Origin: JBBSEX01 sp038239345
Lineage (GTDB): Bacteria > Acidobacteriota > Terriglobia > Bryobacterales > Bryobacteraceae
Assembly: GCA_038239345.1 (NCBI GenBank)
Contig: JBBSEX010000045.1
Coordinates: forward strand, 1-22,095
Reading direction: 5' to 3'
DNA length: 22,095 nucleotides
Positions 6,464 to 14,333 of the stretch are shown one piece after another (the stretch's first letter is position 1; every line of letters starts with the position of its first letter). Both the position numbers and the translations under genes were made by a program. Under the pieces are notes generated by a model, which saw only the letters and a list, made by a program, of their open reading frames with translations, searched no databases and was not told the DNA's origin.

Positions 6464-6901
6464 TCACCGTTGGGGTGATCTCTGCCAGAGCGAAGCGACC
6501 CAAAATACCGCCAATGGAACGGTCATCAATTGCAGGACAGGCCACAGCCCAACCTGAATACCTGGGATGCGCGGCATCGAACTGGCGTACTGCCACAGCG
6601 AAGCCAGTAGGGCGATACGTTCCAGAGTCACTGCGACCAAAAACCCCACCGCCAGGATAACCAAGAGGCGAATCGGAGTGATCCGTGAAATCCAGGCCTT
6701 GTCCGCGCTGAGTCTATACCCGGCCCAGTACAGAAGGAGAACGTACGTGCTGTCACCGATAGCTGCTGCCGAACAGATCGCACTCGACGACACGGAGAAC
6801 CAGGACATTCCGCCGTATGCCCGCATCTGAACCATTTCCCAGGCAAGATTCAGCGCGAACGCAACGACAAACAGGCGCGAACTCTCCATTCGGATCCACA
6901 T
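6464..6901 (-). CDS. Four-helix integral membrane protein, unknown function
   Basis: About 145 residues from the ATG at 6901; a GTG at 6928 would add nine residues and ATG at 6889 would remove four. There is only a weak purine-rich AGAAGAAGA in front of 6901, so the start is uncertain. Four hydrophobic segments are visible: LFVVAFALNLAWEMVQM, SAAAIGDSTYVLLLYWAGY, LVILAVGFLVAVTLERIALL and LWPVLQLMTVPLAVFWVASL. Features that look conserved rather than random are the AWEMVQM acidic/aromatic end of helix 1, GDS in helix 2, LERI in helix 3 and the short MPRIPGIQVGLWP stretch before helix 4. I do not recognise a named family. It follows the small Gly-rich membrane protein by about 160 bases in the same direction; the 237 bases after it, before the Spy-like ATG, hold that gene's regulatory region. 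Confidence 0.65.
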   Translation of the reverse strand: MWIRMESSRLFVVAFALNLAWEMVQMRAYGGMSWFSVSSSAICSAAAIGDSTYVLLLYWAGYRLSADKAWISRITPIRLLVILAVGFLVAVTLERIALLASLWQYASSMPRIPGIQVGLWPVLQLMTVPLAVFWVASLWQRSPQR

Positions 6902-7065
6902 TCTTCTTCTAATGGCACAAACTTTCACCTCACTGCGGGGACGGAGTTCGCCGGCGGGACGCGAGCACTCCTACTCAGAGACCGAGCCGGAATTCTCATC
7001 GGTCTGCCGATCTGGCGCGGCGGAAGAAAGCAAACGCCATCAATGGCTATCTTGTGGCTTCTTCC

Positions 7066-7293
7066 TTATTTCTTGGACCCTCTGATCACGAGAACCACTA
7101 GTAAAATTAGAACAGCGACACCGATCACGATTCCAAGGATTTCGAGGACTCCGTATTGATTCGTGCTGCCGCCCATCATCGAGCCACCCCCGCCTCCGCC
7201 GCCCGGTTGTGCCATCGCCATTTGGGCACTTCCCAAGCTAAACGTCAAAACAATAGCCCACGCAAGGGCTCTGGCTCTTTTCTTGTTCATCAT
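7066..7293 (-). CDS. Small Gly-rich single-pass membrane protein
   Basis: 75 residues: a signal peptide (MMNKKRARALAWAIVLTFSL..AMAQ), a seven-glycine run followed by SMMGGSTNQYG, then one transmembrane helix (VLEILGIVIGVAVLILLVVLVI) and a basic RGSKK end, giving an outside-in topology. No family recognised and no catalytic residues; small proteins of this build often sit beside transporters or act as membrane stress peptides. The start has an excellent CAGGGAGGG ribosome binding site. A weaker GG-N10-GC element on the same strand (7337-7352) could be its promoter, and the gene is divergent from copA. Confidence 0.65.
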   Translation of the reverse strand: MMNKKRARALAWAIVLTFSLGSAQMAMAQPGGGGGGGSMMGGSTNQYGVLEILGIVIGVAVLILLVVLVIRGSKK

Positions 7294-7336
7294 GTACCCT
7301 CCCTGTAATTAGAGCTCTGTGCCCCATTGGTTTGCA

Positions 7337-7352
7337 TGCAATCCGTGCTCCG
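7337..7352 (-). promoter_or_regulatory. Weak sigma-54-type element upstream of the Gly-rich membrane protein
   Basis: Minus strand reads CGGAGCACGGATTGCA: the GG-N10-GC spacing and a perfect TTGCA at -12, but a poor -24 half (AGCA in place of CACG). The start point would be near 7326, a 33-base leader before the ATG at 7293. Chance occurrence is plausible. Confidence 0.3.
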
Positions 7353-7389
7353 TCCCTGCGAAAGCTGTTTATCTGGCGAGCTGATTGTG

Positions 7390-7428
7390 CTCCGATCTCA
7401 AGTCCAGTGAGACTTGAAGCTGTCGGAG
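7390..7428. promoter_or_regulatory. Nested inverted repeats between divergent promoters, candidate activator site
   Basis: An inner dyad TCAAGTC-N6-GACTTGA (7398-7404/7411-7417) is enclosed by CTCCGA (7390-7395) and TCGGAG (7423-7428). It lies 12 bp upstream of the copA sigma-54-type promoter and about 38 bp upstream of the weaker divergent one. Related pieces (ACTTGAGAT and TTGAAGCAGTCG) recur at 14272-14311 in the control region of the Met-rich gene. Confidence 0.5.
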
Positions 7429-7440
7429 GAACCCACGAAT

Positions 7441-7456
7441 TGGCACTCGCCGTGCA
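7441..7456 (+). promoter_or_regulatory. Sigma-54-type (-24/-12) promoter for copAB
   Basis: TGGCACTCGCCGTGCA matches the sigma-54 consensus with the required GG-N10-GC spacing (GG 7442-7443, GC 7454-7455). The start point would be near 7467, about 180 bases before the copA ATG. The remaining 7457-7645 leader shows no other feature I can support. Confidence 0.65.
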
Positions 7457-7645
7457 TTCTTCCTCACTCAGACGTCGTCAACTCGCGGGAAATCCGCAAG
7501 TCCAAAGTCCAGGAAGCAAGGAAAGAAAGCCTCGTGATCAAAGATCCGGTTTGCAGTACGCACGTGTATCCAGAGAAATCGGCAGCGAACGGAACTCTGC
7601 CGAATACTTCAGACAGCAGCACCTCTGAATCAAGGGAGAACACGG

Positions 7646-9571
7646 ATGATTTCTAAGCTGCTCGCGCGCCGTCGTTTTGTTCAAGCCTTGACTGCGGCGG
7701 GAGTGGGCGCGGGGTTCAGTGGCTTCACGCCTGCTCATGCCGGAGTTGACCAACCATCCGAGACGCTCGGACAGAATGCCGCACGCGGTGGCATTGACTT
7801 GGTGATCCGGCGACAAAAGTTGAACATCGGAGGCCGCGAGACGACTGCCACGACAGTTAATGGCTCGATCCCTGGGCCTCTGTTGCGATTCCGAGACGGC
7901 GAGAACGTGACCATCCGCGTTAAGAACGAACTCCAGGAATCCAGTTCGATTCATTGGCATGGGTTGCTGGTACCGACGGATATGGACGGCGTGCCCGGGG
8001 TCAGCTTCCCGGGTATCAAACCCGGCGAGACATTCACTTATAACTTTAAGCTCCGGCAGAGCGGGACCTACTGGTATCACAGCCATTCCGGCACGCAGGA
8101 ACTATCCGGCTTGTACGGGCCCATTATTGTGGATCCGGTCGAAAGCGATCCGTTCACCTACGATCGAGAACACGTTGTGGTGTTTTCCGACTGGACCTAT
8201 GAGGATCCGAACCGGGTTGTGGCGAAGCTCAAGAAGTTGGGTTCGTATTACAACTTCCAGCAGCGTACGGCGATCGATTTCTTCCGCGATGCGTCGCGCG
8301 ATGGATGGCAAAAGACCGTCGCCGACCGCATGCTGTGGGGCCGTAGCCGGATGGACCCCACAGACATCCTGGATGTCACCGGCTACACCTACACGTACTT
8401 GATGAACGGCTGTTCGCCGGACCTGAACTGGACGGCGCTATATCGGGCCGGCGAACGAGTGCGGCTGCGCTTCATCAACGCCTCGGCGATGACTTTATTA
8501 GATGTTCGCATTCCGGGTCTAAAGATGACTCTCGTCCAGGCGGATGGACAGAATGTACAACCAGTCACGGTCGACGAATTTCGCATTGCACCGGCGGAGA
8601 CATACGACATGATCGTTCAGCCGGACGGGGACCAGGCTTATACGATCTTCGCCGAGGCGATGGACCGGAGCGGGTATGCGGCCGCGACGTTAGCGCCCCG
8701 GGAGGGCATGCGTGGCGAGGTCCCCGCGAGACGAAAACGGCCTCTCCGCACCATGGCGGACATGGGTATGGCGATGACATCCGGCGCGATGCCCGGCGAA
8801 AAAGGAAAAGCTCCGGGCGGGATGAGCATGCCGTCTGGGGGCGGGGATCAGCCTAAAGTTGAGAAGATGCCCGGCATGGACATGCCTTCCGAGGCGGTTC
8901 CTGGTGGAAAAGTGAAAACGACTGGCGGAATGAGCATGCCGTCCAGCGGCGTGGTTCAGCCTAAAGTTGAGAAGATGCCTGGCATGGACATGCCCTCCAG
9001 CGCAGTTTCTGTCCCTAAAGCAATGGCGGCCAAACATGGGCCCGACCATCATGGACCTGGCAACTCCATGGTGGCCATGAATCCGGAAAGCAGACTGAAC
9101 GATCCGGGCGTGGGTTTCGAGGGTGACGGGCGCCGGGTGCTGGTCTATACCGACCTGCGCCGGTTGCAACCCAACCCTCAGCAGAGGGAACCGGTACGGG
9201 AAATCGAGATGCACCTGACCGGGAATATGGATCGCCAGATGTGGTCGTTCGACGGAAAGCAGTATTGGGACGCAAAAGAGCCGATCCCCTTCGTGTACGG
9301 CCAACCGCTCCGAGTAACACTCGTAAACGACACGATGATGGATCATCCTATGCACATCCATGGCATGTGGATGGTGCTCGACAATGGCGCTGGCTCAAGC
9401 ATGCCAAACAAACATACGATTACAGTCAAAGGTGGGGAAAAAGTATCGTTCATCGTCACTCCGGATGAAATAGGCAAGTTCGCGTTTCACTGCCACCTGC
9501 TGCTTCACATGGAACTCGGGATGTTCCGGGTCGTCTCTGTGTCCGGTACGCCAAAGGGCGCAAATACATGA
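7646..9571 (+). CDS. copA: CopA-type multicopper oxidase (copper resistance)
   Basis: 641 residues. A Tat signal (ARRRFVQALTAAGVGAGFSG, 7-26) directs the folded enzyme to the periplasm. Copper ligand motifs are in place: HWHG (103-106), WYHSHSG (143-149), HPMHIHG (567-573) and HCHLLLHMELGM (615-626) with the type 1 Cys at 616. CopA/PcoA-type enzymes oxidise Cu(I) and bind extra copper through Met-rich stretches. Here the Met-rich insert at 368-460 contains two tandem 36-residue units with GGMSMPS and PKVEKMPGMDMPS blocks plus MADMGMAM. AGGGAG lies eight bases before the ATG. Its stop overlaps the next start (ATGA), so copA and copB are translationally coupled. A sigma-54-type promoter lies 190 bases upstream. 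Symbol follows the Pseudomonas naming, not the CopA ATPase. Confidence 0.95.
   Translation: MISKLLARRRFVQALTAAGVGAGFSGFTPAHAGVDQPSETLGQNAARGGIDLVIRRQKLNIGGRETTATTVNGSIPGPLLRFRDGENVTIRVKNELQESSSIHWHGLLVPTDMDGVPGVSFPGIKPGETFTYNFKLRQSGTYWYHSHSGTQELSGLYGPIIVDPVESDPFTYDREHVVVFSDWTYEDPNRVVAKLKKLGSYYNFQQRTAIDFFRDASRDGWQKTVADRMLWGRSRMDPTDILDVTGYTYTYLMNGCSPDLNWTALYRAGERVRLRFINASAMTLLDVRIPGLKMTLVQADGQNVQPVTVDEFRIAPAETYDMIVQPDGDQAYTIFAEAMDRSGYAAATLAPREGMRGEVPARRKRPLRTMADMGMAMTSGAMPGEKGKAPGGMSMPSGGGDQPKVEKMPGMDMPSEAVPGGKVKTTGGMSMPSSGVVQPKVEKMPGMDMPSSAVSVPKAMAAKHGPDHHGPGNSMVAMNPESRLNDPGVGFEGDGRRVLVYTDLRRLQPNPQQREPVREIEMHLTGNMDRQMWSFDGKQYWDAKEPIPFVYGQPLRVTLVNDTMMDHPMHIHGMWMVLDNGAGSSMPNKHTITVKGGEKVSFIVTPDEIGKFAFHCHLLLHMELGMFRVVSVSGTPKGANT
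8816..9010 (+). repeat. 108-bp tandem repeat encoding the Met-rich insert of CopA
   Basis: Unit 1 spans 8816-8923 and unit 2 starts at 8924 (period 108 bp, 36 codons) and fades after about 85 bp. The segment GCCTAAAGTTGAGAAGATGC is identical in both. Each unit carries GGMSMPS, then QPKVEKMPGMDMPS. A third, partial relative (GAMPGEKGKAP) precedes unit 1. Confidence 0.85.
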
Positions 9572-10278
9572 GGCGCACGCGAACTTTTATACTCGCGAGC
9601 TTGGCTTGGGCCGGGTCGGTAGTGGCTCAGGAGAAACGGGTCGATAGCCTCATTCTGATCGATCAGCTTGAGCACGGATTCACGAAAGGCTCGGATACGC
9701 TGCGTTTTAACGCCTTGGGATGGGTCGGCGGCGATTACAACCGGCTCTGGATCAATGCGGAAGGAAATAGAACAGCCGATGGCTCTCTGGACGACACAGA
9801 TGTCCAGGTCCTTTACGGGCGGCTGATCGCGCCTTTTTGGGACGTTCAGGGAGGAGTCCGCTATTTTCAACCCCTGCAGAATGGCCCGAAGCGGGCCTCT
9901 GCCGTGTTCGGGATCGCGGGTCTCGCGCCCTACCGGTTCGAAGTGCAGGCGGCCGGCTTCGTGAGCAACCTCGGAGAAGTCTCCGCGCGCGTGGAGATGG
10001 AATATGACCTGCGTCTCACGCAAAGGCTGATCGCGCAACCTCGTTTTGAAACCAACATCGCGGTCCAGCGGGCAAAGGAGCTAGGCATCGGAAGCGGCAT
10101 TAACGACGCCGAACTCGGACTGCGCATCCGCTACGAGATCCGGCGCGAATTCGCTCCTTACGCCGGTATCGTGTGGACGAGCAAATTCGGGGAAGCAGCC
10201 GAGTTTGCAAGGTTGGAAAGGCCAGGAGATCCGATCCGCAATCTAGCCTTCGTCGTCGGCGTTCGTTTCTGGCGCTGA
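9568..10278 (+). CDS. copB: CopB-type outer-membrane copper resistance protein
   Basis: 236 residues. Signal peptide 1-20 (cleavage near VVAQE), then an alternating beta-strand protein typical of the CopB/PcoB C-terminal barrel: DQLEHGFTKGSDTLRFNALGW, YNRLWINAEG, VQVLYGRLIAPFWDVQGGVRY, PYRFEVQAAGFVS, ARVEMEYDLRLTQRLIAQPR, IGSGINDAELGLRIRYEIRREFAPYAGIVW and a terminal aromatic FVVGVRFWR that suits outer-membrane insertion. It lacks the long Met/His N-terminal region seen in some CopB proteins; in this locus that role may fall to the Met-rich insert of CopA. Family role: outer-membrane partner of CopA in periplasmic copper tolerance. Overlaps copA by four bases. The 164 bases between it and the convergent binding-protein gene hold no clear terminator. 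Confidence 0.92.
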   Translation: MRRTRTFILASLAWAGSVVAQEKRVDSLILIDQLEHGFTKGSDTLRFNALGWVGGDYNRLWINAEGNRTADGSLDDTDVQVLYGRLIAPFWDVQGGVRYFQPLQNGPKRASAVFGIAGLAPYRFEVQAAGFVSNLGEVSARVEMEYDLRLTQRLIAQPRFETNIAVQRAKELGIGSGINDAELGLRIRYEIRREFAPYAGIVWTSKFGEAAEFARLERPGDPIRNLAFVVGVRFWR

Positions 10279-10442
10279 AGAATAATATGGATATGCGGCA
10301 GCGGAGTCGGAGCAACGAGCAGGGCGCCGAGGATTTCGCGCAAAGGCGATACGGGAAGCGGAAACCTTGAAACCACCTGCGTCGATCATAGTCGTGCGCG
10401 AGGCTCCTGATAACCCTGTATGACATTGCCGCGGGGCACACA

Positions 10443-11396
10443 TCAAATCTTCTTGAATTCCTTAGTCAGCAACCTCAAATCGTAGTCGAACAGCGTGAAA
10501 TAATCAGTAATTCCTTTCTCGCCTCCCATTGAAGAAGGCATGACTACTATTTCCGCGCCTGTTTCACGCGCGATCGCGTCAGGTGTCTTCAGCTCGAAAT
10601 AGGGTTCAACTAGAATAATCTTCACGTTCTCGCCTTTCATGATATTGATGAGTTCCGTCGTGTGTCGGTGGCTGGGCGAGATGCCAGGACTCGGCTCGAT
10701 TTCGCCGACGGAGACAAGGCCGAAATGTTTCAGAAAGTTGGACCAGGACCGGCGATACGTAACCACTTTGCGTCCGCGGTAGGGTTGGATTTGGGCGTCC
10801 CAGACGCTTTCTGAGTCCGAGAGCCGCTTTTCGAACCCTCGGAAGCGATCATTGAAATAGGAAGCATCATTGGGCTGCAACTCGCCTAATTTTTTCGCAA
10901 GTGCCTTTGCGATCCGTCGGCCGTTTTCCGGATCGAGCAAGTAATGGGGGTTACCTAGCGGGTGTATGTCCCGGCTGAAACCCTGGGCGGGAACCTCAAG
11001 AATTTCAGCATACTGCGAAGCCTCGAAATAACCGGAAGCCCCCGGTTGAATCCGAGAATTGCCGGATTCGCTTATCGCGGACTGCACGTGGTGGCTCCCG
11101 ACTAACCACGCATCCAGTTGCAGGCCAGCGACAATGAGGAGATCGGCGTGTTGCATCTTGAGCAGATAGCTGGGCTTGGCCGAAACGGAGTGAGGGTCTT
11201 GGCCACCGGGCGCGAGAGATTCGATTTCAATACGCTCACCGCCAACTTCCGCAGCAAGTGCTGCCAGGTCGGCGGTCGAGGCGACGATCCTCAGCTTGGG
11301 AGCGGCGAAGGCCGACTCGGTTAGCGCTGCTGCAATGAACAGCGCCAAAGCTAAGGGCAACGCCCTTCGAAGATGCGGTTCATACGTTATTCTCAC
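10443..11396 (-). CDS. Periplasmic metal-binding protein of a zinc/manganese ABC transporter (ZnuA/TroA-like)
   Basis: 317 residues from GTG at 11396, chosen because CTGGAG lies five bases upstream and a signal peptide (residues 8-32, LRRALPLALALFIAAA..AFA) follows at once; the frame stays open for 47 more codons upstream but those look non-coding. Cluster A-I fold landmarks are GGQDPHSVSAKPS with ligand H69, the DLLIVAGLQLDAWL strand, LGNPHYLLDPENGR with H151, and EIEPSPGISPSHRHTTELI. The third usual ligand, His in a TYHxxW-type strand, is Arg 215 here (VVTYRRSW), so metal binding may be altered. No permease or ATPase gene is beside it, so it is an orphan in this window. It is divergent from the NtrC-type regulator, with 376 bases between them. 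Confidence 0.85.
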   Translation of the reverse strand: MRITYEPHLRRALPLALALFIAAALTESAFAAPKLRIVASTADLAALAAEVGGERIEIESLAPGGQDPHSVSAKPSYLLKMQHADLLIVAGLQLDAWLVGSHHVQSAISESGNSRIQPGASGYFEASQYAEILEVPAQGFSRDIHPLGNPHYLLDPENGRRIAKALAKKLGELQPNDASYFNDRFRGFEKRLSDSESVWDAQIQPYRGRKVVTYRRSWSNFLKHFGLVSVGEIEPSPGISPSHRHTTELINIMKGENVKIILVEPYFELKTPDAIARETGAEIVVMPSSMGGEKGITDYFTLFDYDLRLLTKEFKKI

Positions 11397-11732
11397 GGTT
11401 GCTCCAGTCTTTCTATTTGGCGTCGCGCCGGCAGCATCAATTCCGGTCCTGAGTTTGGCCGTTTCCGCGAATTCACGTCTAAGCCGAGCAGCTGGGTTCC
11501 GCACCCGGAAGAGAGCAACATGCACGTAGCGCGCCACTCAGATTCAGTCGCGCCGGCATCCGACGTTTGAGAGAAATAGCTTGATCTTCAGGCTTCTTCC
11601 CTGCCGGTACAATCCCCGGAGTTGCCCGTTCTCAGGAGACCCCTGCCTGAATTGGGGCACATTGGTTGGCGCGGGTCCTCAAACTGGCCAGCAAACCTTC
11701 CCCCATGCGCGTATCGCGTCTGTGCATGTCGG

Positions 11733-11748
11733 TGGCCTCAGGCTTGCA
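11733..11748 (+). promoter_or_regulatory. Possible sigma-54-type promoter upstream of the first NtrC-type gene
   Basis: TGGCCTCAGGCTTGCA has GG-N10-GC spacing and perfect TGGC and TTGCA ends but lacks CACG in the middle. The start point would be near 11759, only about 14 bases before the ATG at 11773. If real, the regulator activates its own operon. The rest of 11397-11732 shows no further feature I can support. Confidence 0.4.
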
Positions 11749-11772
11749 CAGCCAATCTCGGACACACAACGC

Positions 11773-13203
11773 ATGAAAAGCCGCCGAGTCCTGGTCGTTG
11801 ACGATGACGAGAGTCTCCGTCGCGTCACTCAGGTACAACTCGAAGAAGAAGGCTACACGGTGATGACGGCCGCCAGTGGTGGGGAGGCGCGCACCATCCT
11901 GATGCGTCATCCTCAGGATCTTGTTATCACTGACCTCAACATGCCGGGCATATCTGGAGTTGATCTGCTCAAGCACATCCGCGCGGAATACCCGGAGACG
12001 ACTGTCGTGCTGGTCACGGCGTTTGGGACCGTGGAGAGCGCCATTGAAGCCATGAAGGTTGGAGCCTACGATTACCTCACGAAGCCGGTAAATCCCGATA
12101 GCTTGCGCCTGATCGTAGCCAAGGCATTGGAGCACCTCTCGCTCCGCGAGGAAGTGCAGACGCTGCGCTGCGCGCTTGACCAAAAGGTCGGCTTCGAAAA
12201 TATTATTGGGCATTCTAAGACTCTGTTCTATGTGTTGGATATGGCTGCCCGCGCAGCTCAATCCGACGTGACCGTACTGATTCGCGGCGAGACGGGGACA
12301 GGCAAGGAACTGGTTGCTAAGGGAATTCACCATTGCAGCAGCCGCAAGACCAAGCCATTCGTCACGATCAACTGTGGAGCAATCCCGAGAGAGCTCTTGG
12401 AATCCGAGCTGTTCGGCCACGTCAAAGGTGCCTTTACCGGAGCGGAAGTCCACAAGAAGGGAAAGATTGAGTTAGCCGATGGAGGGACGGTTTTTCTGGA
12501 TGAACTCGGGGACCTCCCTTTAGAACTACAGGTGAAGTTGCTCCGCCTTCTTCAGGAACACGAGATTGAGAAAATCGGCGAGACCAAGAAGATAAAACTC
12601 GACGTCCGGGTTATCGCGGCAACCCATCGGAACCTGTTGTCGATGGTAGAACACGGAACGTTTCGGGAGGATCTGTACTATCGCTTGAACGTCGTCCCAA
12701 TCGAGCTGCCACCGCTGCGGGAAGCTAGCGAAGATATTCCGGAGTTGATACAACACTTCTTTGCGAGATTCCGGGAGAAACATGCGCGGCCACATCTCAA
12801 GCTATCTATAAGCATGCTTCCATACTTCTGCGCCTATCGCTGGCCAGGTAATATTCGGGAGCTAGAGAACTTGATTGAGCGCCTGGTGGTCCTCGCAGCC
12901 GGAGATGAAATTACTCTCGAGGACTTGCCAGAGACGCTACGAAACCAGCGGCCGGCGATGGAAACGTTGCAAATGGAAGTCCCGGCTCAGGGCATCAGTC
13001 TGGAGTCTATCGAGAAACAACTGATACTCCAGTCGCTGATCAGATTCAACTGGAACCAGACACAGGCGGCCAGATACCTGGACCTGAGCCGTAAGGCGTT
13101 GATCTACCGCATGGAGAAGTTTGGTCTCAGAAATGAGCCAGGTGAGAGAACGCGGGAGGAACCGGGACGGGCTGAAACGTCGCCTTCGGAGAGTTTCGAG
13201 TGA
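11773..13203 (+). CDS. NtrC-family sigma-54 activator, response regulator
   Basis: 476 residues from ATG 11773. The frame is open upstream to 11581, but the receiver begins right after this ATG (MKSRRVLVVDDDES) and the upstream codons are Pro/Cys-rich and unlike a domain. Receiver 5-120 with acidic D10-D12, phosphoacceptor D54, T82 and K104. AAA+ domain about 143-380: Walker A GETGTGKE (172-179), GAFTGA sigma-54 contact loop (219-224), Walker B GGTVFLDELGD (237-247). C-terminal Fis-type HTH NWNQTQAARYLDLSRKALIYR. It therefore activates sigma-54 promoters when phosphorylated, most likely by the kinase encoded next, whose GTG overlaps this stop codon by four bases. No strong ribosome binding site is visible. 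Likely targets are the GG-N10-GC promoters nearby (inference). Confidence 0.93.
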   Translation: MKSRRVLVVDDDESLRRVTQVQLEEEGYTVMTAASGGEARTILMRHPQDLVITDLNMPGISGVDLLKHIRAEYPETTVVLVTAFGTVESAIEAMKVGAYDYLTKPVNPDSLRLIVAKALEHLSLREEVQTLRCALDQKVGFENIIGHSKTLFYVLDMAARAAQSDVTVLIRGETGTGKELVAKGIHHCSSRKTKPFVTINCGAIPRELLESELFGHVKGAFTGAEVHKKGKIELADGGTVFLDELGDLPLELQVKLLRLLQEHEIEKIGETKKIKLDVRVIAATHRNLLSMVEHGTFREDLYYRLNVVPIELPPLREASEDIPELIQHFFARFREKHARPHLKLSISMLPYFCAYRWPGNIRELENLIERLVVLAAGDEITLEDLPETLRNQRPAMETLQMEVPAQGISLESIEKQLILQSLIRFNWNQTQAARYLDLSRKALIYRMEKFGLRNEPGERTREEPGRAETSPSESFE

Positions 13204-14264
13204 AACGGGCTGTTTTCATCTTCGGCACAATGCTGCTCATCACCATTGCACACTATGTGACTCCTCCGTCGCTGTTCTTGTGGCACGAAATTCTGGAACG
13301 GCTTTACTATTTGCCGATCATTTTTGGGGCGCTCTCGTTCGGCTTGGGTGGTGGACTCTTGGCCGCCGGCTGTGCCGGTGTTTGCTACGTACCACACATC
13401 ATCATGGCGTGGAACGGCTCCCCGCAGGCTATGGACGCAAAGTACGCGGAGATTGTAGTATTCGTCGCCGTCGGTGCAATCACTGGAGTCCTAGCGGATC
13501 GCGAACAAAAGCGCACGTTTGAGCTCCAGCATGCGACTGAGCAGCTCCGCACAGTAAATTTGCAATTGCAGAACAGCTTCGATCAGTTGAAGCGGGTGGA
13601 CCGGCTCTCTGCCATTGGCCAGCTCGCAGCAAGCCTGGCGCACGAAATCCGCAATCCGCTGGGCAGCATCGAGGGTGCTATCGATATCGCAGAGCGGACC
13701 TCTAGTGAAGAAAGGCGGCGCGAATTCCTTGGGATCATCAGAAAGGAGACGAGGCGGCTCAATGGCCTGTTGACAAACCTCCTGGACTTTGCCCGTCCCA
13801 GATCTCCGCAGATGCGGCCGACCCGCATTGAGAGTATCGTCAAGTCGGTGACTGACCTTACTGCACACAATGCTCAGCAGCGAGGGATGCGTTTGAAGTG
13901 CGAGATCCCCCCGAACCTTCCGCCTGTCGAATGTGACGCTGAACAGATTACGCAGGCACTGCTGAACATCACCCTCAACGCTCTCCAAGTGACCCCCGCC
14001 GGTGGGGCAGTGTCACTCTCGCTTCAACAGCAAGACGATATGGTTCTGATACGAGTCAGCGATGAGGGTAGCGGAATTGACGAGGCAGATCTGGAGAAGA
14101 TTTTCGATCCATTCTACACAACTAAGGAAGGCGGAACCGGTTTGGGGCTCTCGATTTCCCACCAAATCCTGGCTCAGCACGGAGGACAGCTCAAGGTAGA
14201 ACGAAACATCGACAAGGGCATGACATTCACACTGGCTTTGCCAATTCGCCTCCAACGACCGTAG
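13200..14264 (+). CDS. NtrB/ZraS-like membrane sensor histidine kinase
   Basis: 354 residues, GTG start overlapping the regulator's TGA (GTGA). Residues 1-98 hold about four short hydrophobic segments (AVFIFGTMLLITIAHYV, LYYLPIIFGALSFGLGGGLL, AGCAGVCYVPHIIM, EIVVFVAVGAITGVLA) with almost no periplasmic loop, so it probably senses something in or at the membrane. A coiled linker (101-135) leads to HisKA with H148 in LAHEIRNPLGSIEGA, then the ATPase N box around N260 (LNITLNALQ), G1 DEGSGI (288-293), F box FDPFYTTK and G2 GGTGLGLS (311-318). HAEIRNPL plus single-domain architecture is typical of kinases paired with NtrC-type regulators, and the overlap with one makes the pairing near certain. 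The signal is unknown; metal is suggested only by context. Confidence 0.92.
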   Translation: MKRAVFIFGTMLLITIAHYVTPPSLFLWHEILERLYYLPIIFGALSFGLGGGLLAAGCAGVCYVPHIIMAWNGSPQAMDAKYAEIVVFVAVGAITGVLADREQKRTFELQHATEQLRTVNLQLQNSFDQLKRVDRLSAIGQLAASLAHEIRNPLGSIEGAIDIAERTSSEERRREFLGIIRKETRRLNGLLTNLLDFARPRSPQMRPTRIESIVKSVTDLTAHNAQQRGMRLKCEIPPNLPPVECDAEQITQALLNITLNALQVTPAGGAVSLSLQQQDDMVLIRVSDEGSGIDEADLEKIFDPFYTTKEGGTGLGLSISHQILAQHGGQLKVERNIDKGMTFTLALPIRLQRP

Positions 14265-14271
14265 TCCAAAG

Positions 14272-14311
14272 TTGAAGCAGTCGCCTACTTGAGATGCAAT
14301 AACTGCTTCAA
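14272..14311 (+). repeat. 10-bp inverted repeat with 20-base loop after the kinase gene
   Basis: TTGAAGCAGT (14272-14281) and ACTGCTTCAA (14302-14311) are perfect inverted copies. There is no T-run behind the repeat, so it is more likely a protein site or a weak hairpin than a rho-independent terminator. A second, smaller hairpin CAGGC-N7-GCCTG (14319-14335) follows with ATTTA. The repeat shares TTGAAGCWGTCG with the nested dyad in front of copA (7411-7424). Confidence 0.5.
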
Positions 14312-14333
14312 GGTGAAACAGGCGAGAATTGCC

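Noticed and set aside
8690..9361. 223-codon minus-strand frame inside copA
   Set aside because: Mirror of the repetitive Met-rich insert; His-rich translation is an artefact of the opposite strand.
11431..11444. GC-N10-CC on the minus strand as a promoter for the metal-binding protein
   Set aside because: Only the spacing fits; no CACG or TTGC bases, so likely chance.
11397..11537. 47-codon N-terminal extension of the metal-binding protein
   Set aside because: It would precede a normal signal peptide; GTG 11396 has a GGAG five bases upstream.
11653..11668. GGGGCACATTGGTTGGC as a sigma-54 promoter before the NtrC-type gene
   Set aside because: No GC at the correct N10 distance; the site at 11733-11748 fits better.
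11581..11772. 64-codon N-terminal extension of the first NtrC-type regulator
   Set aside because: The receiver starts immediately at 11773 and the upstream codons show no domain or ribosome binding site.
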